A DNA stretch of 64,000 nucleotides from Microbacterium sp. BLY (GTDB lineage: Bacteria; Actinomycetota; Actinomycetes; Actinomycetales; Microbacteriaceae): the NCBI RefSeq assembly GCF_017939615.1, contig NZ_JAGKSR010000001.1, positions 248,001-312,000 on the forward strand. Direction: 5' to 3'. Of this stretch, positions 58,697 through 64,000 are shown in pieces. Made by a program: the position numbers and the translations under genes. The notes below the pieces were generated by a model. That model searched no databases. It saw only the letters and a list, made by a program, of their open reading frames with translations, and was not told the DNA's origin. Each line of letters starts with the position of its first letter. The first letter of the stretch is position 1.

Positions 58697-59743
58697 ATGA
58701 CCGTTTCCGCCCTCGACTCCGACACCGCCGTCGCCTTCTCGGCCCGCGGTCCGCTGTCGGACGCCGTCCTCTCCGTCCTCACCGGTCGCGGTGCGGACGC
58801 CGCCACCCTTCCGGACCTCGCCGTCGCCGCGGTCGCCGCCAGCTCCGACGTGGTGCGCGACGACGACGTCCAGCTCGCCCTGTTCGTGCTCTACGCCTCC
58901 TCCTACGGCTCGCTGCCGCAGCTCGATGACACCCTGGAGTGGGAGGCGGGCGTGGTCACCGCGCGCCGCATCCTGGAGGACGCCTTCGAGGCCGCGCTGC
59001 GGGCGACCGTCCCGGTGCCGGAGCTTCCCGAGCCGACGGTGGACGCGGTGGGGCGCGCCCTGTTCGCCCTCGCCGCCGCCGACACGGGTCCGAGCCTGTC
59101 GCGGCACATCGCGCGGAAGGCCACTCGCGAGCAGGCGGAGGAATCGCTGATCCTCCGCTCGGTGTACACGCTGCGTGAGGCCGACCCGCATTCCTGGGCC
59201 ATTCCGCGGCTGACGGGTCGGCCCAAGGCGGCCCTCGTCGAGATCCAGTCCGACGAGTACGGCGGCGGACGCCCGCAGCGCGTGCACGCCGAGCTCTACG
59301 CCCGGGCCCTGCGCGCCGCCGGGCTCGACGACACGTACGGCGCCTACGTGGACGACGCGCCGGCGATCACTCTGGCATCGCACAACATGATGAGCCTCTT
59401 CGGCCTCAACCGCCGCCTCGTCGGCGCCATCGTCGGGCACCTCGCCGCCTACGAGATGACGTCGTCGATCCCGTGCCGGTTCTACGCCGACGGCCTGCAC
59501 CGCCTGGGGTTCGCCGACGAGGTGGCCGCCTACTTCGAGGAGCACGTGGAGGCGGATGCCGTGCACGAGCAGATCGCCGCGCGCGACCTCGCCGGCAGCC
59601 TCGCCGAGGACCGCCCGGAGCTGCTCGCCGACATCCTCTTCGGAGCCGCGGCCTGCCTCACGGTCGACGGCTGGGCGGGAGCGCACACGCTCGAGGCGTG
59701 GACCGCGGGCCGGTCGGCGCTCCGCGAGAGGACCACGGCATGA
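58697..59743 (+). CDS. heme-oxygenase-like diiron (HDO-type) redox enzyme
   Basis: A 348-aa helical protein that I recognise as an iron-containing redox enzyme of the HDO superfamily. Likely metal residues lie in VEIQSDEYGGGRPQRVHAEL (Glu, Glu/Asp, His) and in FEEHVEADAVHEQ (Glu/Asp/His). HDOs use two irons to activate oxygen in N-oxygenation or C-C cleavage. The next gene encodes a CDGSH [2Fe-2S] protein and overlaps by 4 nt, suggesting it supplies electrons. Confidence 0.75.
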   Translation: MTVSALDSDTAVAFSARGPLSDAVLSVLTGRGADAATLPDLAVAAVAASSDVVRDDDVQLALFVLYASSYGSLPQLDDTLEWEAGVVTARRILEDAFEAALRATVPVPELPEPTVDAVGRALFALAAADTGPSLSRHIARKATREQAEESLILRSVYTLREADPHSWAIPRLTGRPKAALVEIQSDEYGGGRPQRVHAELYARALRAAGLDDTYGAYVDDAPAITLASHNMMSLFGLNRRLVGAIVGHLAAYEMTSSIPCRFYADGLHRLGFADEVAAYFEEHVEADAVHEQIAARDLAGSLAEDRPELLADILFGAAACLTVDGWAGAHTLEAWTAGRSALRERTTA

Positions 59744-59946
59744 GCACGCGCGACGAACCGGTCACCGTCACGGCCTATCCGGACGGCCCCCTGCTCGTGC
59801 GCGGCGAGATCCAGCTGCAGGCCGGCGACGGGACGATCATCGACCCGCGTCGACGCACGGTGGCGCTGTGCCGCTGCGGTCTCTCCGCGCTCAAGCCGTT
59901 CTGCGACGGCACGCACAAGGCGGCCGGCTTCCGCACGGACGACTGA
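59740..59946 (+). CDS. CDGSH-type iron-sulfur protein
   Basis: A 68-aa protein with the CDGSH [2Fe-2S] motif: C44, C46, C55 and H59 (CRCGLSALKPFCDGTH), the 3Cys-1His set. In bacteria such small proteins act as electron carriers. Its ATGA overlap with the HDO gene shows translational coupling, so it is the probable redox partner. Confidence 0.9.
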   Translation: MSTRDEPVTVTAYPDGPLLVRGEIQLQAGDGTIIDPRRRTVALCRCGLSALKPFCDGTHKAAGFRTDD

Positions 59947-59953
59947 GGCCGCG

Positions 59954-60736
59954 TCAGCCCTCCGGCCAGTAGTGGCTGTCGGGGACGGCGCGCGCACCGA
60001 AGATCGCCTGACCGACGCGGACGCAGGTGGCCCCCTCCTCGACCGCGATCTCGTAGTCGCCGGACATCCCCATCGACAGCTCGCCATCGCCGATGAGCTC
60101 GGGGGTCTCCTCCCGCGCCCGGTCCCGCAGGTCGCGCAGGAGGGCGAAGCAGGCGCGCACGCGCACCTCGTCGGGCGTCAGCAGCGCGAGGGTCATGAGG
60201 CCGCGCACGCGGAGAGAGCCGTAGGCGGGGAGCGCCCGGAGGAAACCGGGCAGCTCTTCCGGCGGCATGCCGAACTTGGACTCCTCGGCGGAGGTATTCA
60301 CCTGCACGTACACGTCGAGGCTGCGGCCGGCGGCCTGGAGGCGCCGGTCGAGCGCCTCCGCGACCTTCAGGCGGTCGAGCGCCTGGAACTCGGCGGCGAA
60401 CGACGCCACGTCCCGCGCCTTGTTGCTCTGCAGGTGCCCGATGACGGACCACTCCACGTCGAGGTCGGCCGTCTCCCTGTGCTTGCGCATCGCCTCCTGC
60501 ACCTTGTTCTCCCCGAGTCGCCGCATCCCCGCCCCGATGGCCACGCGGACCCGGTCGGTCGGGACGGTCTTGCTGACGGGGAGGAGGCGCACGGCCTCGG
60601 GATCACGACCGACGCGGCGGGCGGCGGCGGCGATCCGGGCGCGGACGTCGGCGACGTTCGCCCGGAAGTCGGCGGGAGTGAACGCGGTCGGATACCGGTC
60701 TGCGCCGGCGCCGTCACCCTGTGATACTTTTGGCAT
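59954..60736 (-). CDS. YggS-family PLP homeostasis protein
   Basis: A 260-aa PLP-binding TIM-barrel protein (PLPBP/YggS). The PLP Lys is in RLLPVSKTVPTDRVR, and GENKVQEAMRK, MNTSAEESKFGM-type and SMGMSGDYEIAVEEGATCVRVG segments are typical. It balances free PLP and amino acid pools. Converges with the CDGSH gene; the ATG at 60736 is 6 nt after a TATGTT element. Confidence 0.88.
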   Translation of the reverse strand: MPKVSQGDGAGADRYPTAFTPADFRANVADVRARIAAAARRVGRDPEAVRLLPVSKTVPTDRVRVAIGAGMRRLGENKVQEAMRKHRETADLDVEWSVIGHLQSNKARDVASFAAEFQALDRLKVAEALDRRLQAAGRSLDVYVQVNTSAEESKFGMPPEELPGFLRALPAYGSLRVRGLMTLALLTPDEVRVRACFALLRDLRDRAREETPELIGDGELSMGMSGDYEIAVEEGATCVRVGQAIFGARAVPDSHYWPEG

Positions 60737-60742
60737 AGGTCA

Positions 60743-60748
60743 AACATA
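60743..60748 (-). promoter_or_regulatory. -10 element, leaderless YggS gene
   Basis: TATGTT on the minus strand lies 6 nt upstream of the ATG at 60736, in the 26-bp divergent gap. Confidence 0.55.
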
Positions 60749-60762
60749 CCGCAGGAGGCTCC

Positions 60763-61476
60763 ATGACCACGCCGCGCGTCCCCCGCACCGCGATCGCCGT
60801 GCGCCACGTCCCGTTCGAAGACCTCGGCCTCCTGGCCCCGCTGCTGACGGAGCGCGGCTACCAGACCACCCTGCTGGACGCCGGCATCGACGAGCTGGAC
60901 GCGGACCGGATCGCCGCCACCGACCTCCTCGTCGTCCTCGGCGGGCCGATCGGGGTGTACGACGACGACCGGTACCCCTTCCTGCGCACCTCGAAAGCCG
61001 TCATCGCCGAGCGCCTCGCCCGCGGCGGGGCCACGCTGGGCGTCTGCCTGGGCGCCCAGCTCCTCGCCGAGGCGCTGGGCGCCCCCGTGCGACCGACGGG
61101 GGCGGTCGAGATCGGCTACGCGCCGCTCGCGCTGACCCCCGAGGGGACGGACTCTGTGCTCGCGCCGCTCGACGGCGAGCGGGTGCTGCACTGGCACGGC
61201 GACGAGTTCGCGATCCCCTCCGGCGCGCACTCGCTCGCCCGCACCCCCGGCTTCCCCCACCAGGCGTTCGCGGTCGGACGCACCCTCGCGCTCCAGTTCC
61301 ACCTCGAGGCCGACCACCGGGCCATCGAGCGCTGGCTGATCGGCCATGCCCACGAACTGCACCACCACGGCATCGATCCCCGCACGATCCGCGAGGAGGC
61401 GCAGATGTACGGTCCCCGCCTCGAGAGCCTCGCCCGCACGGTGCTCGACCGCTGGCTGGACGAGGTCGAGACCTGA
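60763..61476 (+). CDS. class I glutamine amidotransferase-like protein
   Basis: A 237-aa protein with the triad Cys in LGVCLGAQLLAEALG, His in ALQFHLEADH and its acidic partner. It resembles GMP synthase-type amidotransferases that act alone, for example in amide or gamma-glutamyl hydrolysis. AGGAGG lies 4-5 nt before the ATG. No partner enzyme is nearby. Confidence 0.83.
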   Translation: MTTPRVPRTAIAVRHVPFEDLGLLAPLLTERGYQTTLLDAGIDELDADRIAATDLLVVLGGPIGVYDDDRYPFLRTSKAVIAERLARGGATLGVCLGAQLLAEALGAPVRPTGAVEIGYAPLALTPEGTDSVLAPLDGERVLHWHGDEFAIPSGAHSLARTPGFPHQAFAVGRTLALQFHLEADHRAIERWLIGHAHELHHHGIDPRTIREEAQMYGPRLESLARTVLDRWLDEVET

Positions 61477-61543
61477 ACGCGGACCACCCGGGCAGCGGAA
61501 GAGGCCGGACCCCCAGCGAATCCGGCCTCCGTTCCCCCTGGCC

Positions 61544-62089
61544 TCAGGCGGCGCGACGCAGCGGCACCGTCGGGAAGTCGATCGGCACGTCGAGCGCGAT
61601 GTTCACGTAGTTCGTGAACAGGTTCAGCGCGACCTGGCCGATGGTCTCGACGATCTGCTCGTCGGTCCAGCCGTGGGCGCGGAGAGCGTCGACGTCGGCC
61701 GAGGTCACCTGACCCCGCTCGTCGACGAGCTTGAGGGCGAAGGCCAGAAGCGCGGCCGTGCGCGGGTCGTCCGACGCGCCGTCCTGCGCCTCCGCGAGGA
61801 CCTCCTTCGACAGCCCGGCCTTCCGGCCGAGCGCCGTGTGCGCGGCCAGGCAGTAGCCGCACGAGTTGCGGTTCGCGACGGCGACGGCGATCTGCTCCCC
61901 CAGAGCAGCACCCAGCGTGCCCCCGCCGTAGGCGCCGAAGGCGCTCCACATGCTGGTGAGGGCGGCGGGCGAGTTGGCGACCGCGCGGAACATGGCGGGG
62001 ACGGCGCCGAAGGCGGAACCGATCTGCTCGAGCTGGTCCTTGACGGGGCCGGTGGCGGTCTCGCGGTCGACGAGAGGGACGTTGGGCAT
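61544..62089 (-). CDS. AhpD/carboxymuconolactone decarboxylase-like protein
   Basis: A 181-aa helical protein of the CMD/AhpD family. The redox CxxC with downstream His reads NSCGYCLAAHTALG, which in AhpD forms the active site for peroxide-linked thiol reduction. It is divergent from an AraC regulator 93 nt away, which probably controls it. AAGGAG lies before the ATG. Confidence 0.85.
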   Translation of the reverse strand: MPNVPLVDRETATGPVKDQLEQIGSAFGAVPAMFRAVANSPAALTSMWSAFGAYGGGTLGAALGEQIAVAVANRNSCGYCLAAHTALGRKAGLSKEVLAEAQDGASDDPRTAALLAFALKLVDERGQVTSADVDALRAHGWTDEQIVETIGQVALNLFTNYVNIALDVPIDFPTVPLRRAA

Positions 62090-62182
62090 GAGTGCTCCTT
62101 CGATATCGGACGGGCCGGGTTCGGCTTCCCCTCCAGTCTTGCGGGGCGGCACGTACGATACGCATCATTTGGTCTTGCATTC

Positions 62183-63061
62183 ATGACAGATCGTCCAGAG
62201 AATGGAGGAGTGCCGCCTCTCGACCGCCTCACGCCCCTGCTCGATCGCTTCCGCGTGCGCAGCCGCCTCTTCCACACCGGTCCGCTCTGCGGGACCACGG
62301 TCTTCGCGGCGAGCGCCGGCCACGGGTTCCTGCACGTGCTGCGTCGCGGCGAGATGGAGGTCACGCATCAGCGCGCCGACGGCCGCGTCGAGCGGGAGAC
62401 GATCACCCGACCGAGCCTGCTGTTCTTCCCTCGCCCGCTCGACCACACCTTCCTCAACGCCCCCACCGAGGAGTCCGACTTCGCGTGCGCGACGATCGAC
62501 TTCGACGGCGGCGCGACGCATCCCCTCGTTCGCACGCTCCCGCCGGTGGTCGTCCTTCCGCTCGACGAGGTCTCCACGCTGGCCCCCGCCCTCGATCTGC
62601 TCTTCGCCGAGGTCGACAACGTCCGCTGCGGGCGCCCCCTGCTCGCGGACCGCATGTTCGAGGTGGTGCTCATCCAGCTCCTGCGCTGGATGCTCGACCA
62701 CTCGGCAGAGCTCACGCTGCCGCCCGGCCTGCTCCCCGGCCTGGCCGACGAGCGCCTCGCGCCCGCTCTCGTCGCGATGCACGAGGCGCCAGGCGACCCG
62801 TGGACCCTCGACACCCTCGCCCGGACCGCCGCGATGTCACGCAGCGCCTTCGCGGCGCGCTTCAAAGAGGTCGTAGGGCGCGCACCGGGCGACTACCTCA
62901 CGGAGTGGCGGCTCACGATCGCCCAAGAGCAGCTGCGCGCGGGCCTGTCGGTGAGCGCCGTCGCCACCGACCTCGGCTACGCGAGCGCCTCCGCGTTCTC
63001 CCGCGCCTTCGCCCAGCGCCTCGGCCACTCGCCGCGCGCCTGGCTCGGCCTCGCGGCCTGA
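62183..63061 (+). CDS. AraC-family transcriptional regulator
   Basis: A 292-aa regulator. An N-terminal cupin-like effector domain (residues 20-170; LFFPRPLDHTFLN, FACATIDFDGG) precedes two HTH motifs (SRSAFAARFKEVVGRAPGDY and VSAVATDLGYASASAFSRAF). It fits the cupin_6-type AraC regulators that control divergent CMD/AhpD genes. A TACGAT element near 62155 could be its -10. Confidence 0.87.
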   Translation: MTDRPENGGVPPLDRLTPLLDRFRVRSRLFHTGPLCGTTVFAASAGHGFLHVLRRGEMEVTHQRADGRVERETITRPSLLFFPRPLDHTFLNAPTEESDFACATIDFDGGATHPLVRTLPPVVVLPLDEVSTLAPALDLLFAEVDNVRCGRPLLADRMFEVVLIQLLRWMLDHSAELTLPPGLLPGLADERLAPALVAMHEAPGDPWTLDTLARTAAMSRSAFAARFKEVVGRAPGDYLTEWRLTIAQEQLRAGLSVSAVATDLGYASASAFSRAFAQRLGHSPRAWLGLAA

Positions 63062-63063
63062 GC

Positions 63064-64000
63064 TCAGCCGCCGGCCGCCATCACGGCCGCGACACCGGTC
63101 ACGATCCGTTCGAGGTGGTCCGCGCTCAGCGACGGGTGGACCGGGAGGGACAGCACCTCCTGCGCCGCGCGCTCGGTCTCGGGCAGGTCGCCGGCCGGAG
63201 CGAAGGGCGCGAGCGCCGGCAGCCGATGGTTCGGGATCGGGTAGTAGACACCCGACCCCACGCCGTGCTCGTCGCGCAGGGCCTCCCGCACCCGGTCGCG
63301 CTCGCCACCCGCGATGCGCACGGTGTACTGGTGGTATACGTGCACGGCCCCCGCGGCGACCGCGGGTACCGTGAGGCCGTCGATGCCGGCGAGCCCCGCA
63401 TCGAGGAACGCCGCGTTCTCCTGCCGCTGCCGGGTCCACGCGGCGACGCGGCGGAGCTGCACCCGGCCGACGGCGGCGTGCACCTCGCTCATCCGGTTGT
63501 TGTAGCCGACGACCTCGTTCGCGTAGGGGGTCTCCATGCCCTGATTGCGCAGCAGGCGGACGCGGCGTGCGACGCGCTCATCGGCGCACGACACCATGCC
63601 GCCCTCGATCGCCGTCATGTTCTTCGTCGGATACAGGCTGAACATGCCGAAGACGCCGATGGTCCCCACCGGCCGCCCCTGCCACGCGGCGCCGTGGGCC
63701 TGGGCGGCGTCTTCGTAGATGTCGAGGCCGTGTTCCCCGGCGACCTCCTCGATGCCGTCCACGAGGAAGGGATGCCCGTAGAGGTGCACCGGCATGATGC
63801 CTCTCGTGCGGGCGGTGACGGCGTCGCGCACCCGCTCCGGGTCCAGCGTGAAGTGCGTCGGCTCGATGTCGACGAACACCGGGGTCGCGCCGGCCAGCAC
63901 CACCGAGTTCGCGACCGCGGCGAAGGTGAACGACGGCACGATCACCTCGTCGCCCTGACCGACGCCGGCGGCGAGCAGCCCCAGCAGCTGGCCGCTCGTC
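63064..64000 (-). CDS. DegT/DnrJ/EryC1 aminotransferase, start outside window
   Basis: At least 311 residues are visible; the frame is open to the window edge, so the N-terminus lies beyond. The PLP lysine is in SLYPTKNMTAIEGG and the N-terminal core includes VIVPSFTFAAVANSV, VFVDIEPTHFTLDPERV and AAQAHGA. Such aminotransferases act on keto-sugars for nucleotide-sugar or antibiotic pathways, so a polysaccharide or sugar cluster probably continues to the right. Confidence 0.88.
   Translation of the reverse strand, partial: TSGQLLGLLAAGVGQGDEVIVPSFTFAAVANSVVLAGATPVFVDIEPTHFTLDPERVRDAVTARTRGIMPVHLYGHPFLVDGIEEVAGEHGLDIYEDAAQAHGAAWQGRPVGTIGVFGMFSLYPTKNMTAIEGGMVSCADERVARRVRLLRNQGMETPYANEVVGYNNRMSEVHAAVGRVQLRRVAAWTRQRQENAAFLDAGLAGIDGLTVPAVAAGAVHVYHQYTVRIAGGERDRVREALRDEHGVGSGVYYPIPNHRLPALAPFAPAGDLPETERAAQEVLSLPVHPSLSADHLERIVTGVAAVMAAGG

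Noticed and set aside
60739..60745. GTCAAAC between the YggS and amidotransferase genes
   Set aside because: No CCCT and no hexamer 21-23 nt downstream; it overlaps the minus-strand -10 of yggS.

Overview
The window reads as chromosomal DNA of a high-GC (about 70%) Gram-positive actinobacterium. The gene set, the actinobacterial DUF families (6421, 4916-like, 6766, 7882 and 7218 by my recollection of their sequences) and the dense, short-spaced gene order fit Microbacteriaceae, most likely Microbacterium. The genus is an inference from memory of related genomes, not a search result. I see no rRNA, tRNA, CRISPR array, transposase or prophage gene.

Layout. 1-4.7 kb: a DUF6421 gene cut by the window edge, an SDR, an MFS transporter and a threonine aldolase. 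4.7-11.3 kb: a six-gene minus-strand operon (APC permease, gamma-glutamyl amide hydrolase, SDR, glutamine synthetase-like ligase, aldehyde dehydrogenase, FadR-type regulator) that looks like a gamma-glutamylation route for an amine or amino alcohol, with a 33-bp palindrome in front of it. 11.5-21.9 kb: a Nudix-like protein, an esterase, an ABC-F ATPase, then Lhr helicase, an EI24 membrane protein, a Nei-type DNA glycosylase and a hexapeptide-repeat protein. 21.9-25.8 kb: a PspC-type envelope two-component system divergent from a PspC membrane protein. 25.8-34.4 kb: a stand-alone LysR effector domain, a class I amidotransferase, a small lower-GC gene pair, a cation/proton antiporter, PurU, a VapBC-type toxin-antitoxin pair, a nitronate monooxygenase, a YidC paralogue and an EamA exporter. 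34.4-39 kb: stress-type genes (SDR, DUF7882, FHA, DUF6766, CinA) and an alcohol dehydrogenase. 39.4-41.5 kb: a second two-component system whose kinase gene is preceded by a 15-codon peptide ORF. 41.5-48.5 kb: transport and hydrolases, including a TetR/MBL divergon with a double operator. 48.6-52.6 kb: a tryptophan-to-anthranilate operon (KynA, an amidohydrolase, KynU, PaaX-type regulator). 52.6-64 kb: FBP protein, cysteine-rich copper-storage-like protein, CsbD, small membrane protein, DUF7218, YbdK ligase, MFS exporter, GH114-like lipoprotein, HDO/CDGSH pair, YggS, amidotransferase, AhpD-like protein, AraC regulator and a DegT/DnrJ aminotransferase cut by the right edge.

Regulatory patterns are the most unusual part. 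First, at least 18 start codons lie 6-7 nt downstream of a TANNNT-like hexamer with no usable Shine-Dalgarno sequence, the signature of leaderless mRNAs. Second, eight promoters carry a box GTCAANCCCCT (or close) 21-23 nt upstream of a -10-like hexamer. Six or seven of these genes are stress, redox or small-membrane-protein genes (SDR, FHA, a 37-aa protein with DUF6766, CinA, CsbD, a 54-aa membrane protein, HDO/CDGSH; also Lhr), which suggests one unrecognised regulon. Third, short palindromic repeats of two families have entered coding sequences in frame (ABC-F, the kyn amidohydrolase, kynureninase, an isochorismatase-like hydrolase, DUF6421).
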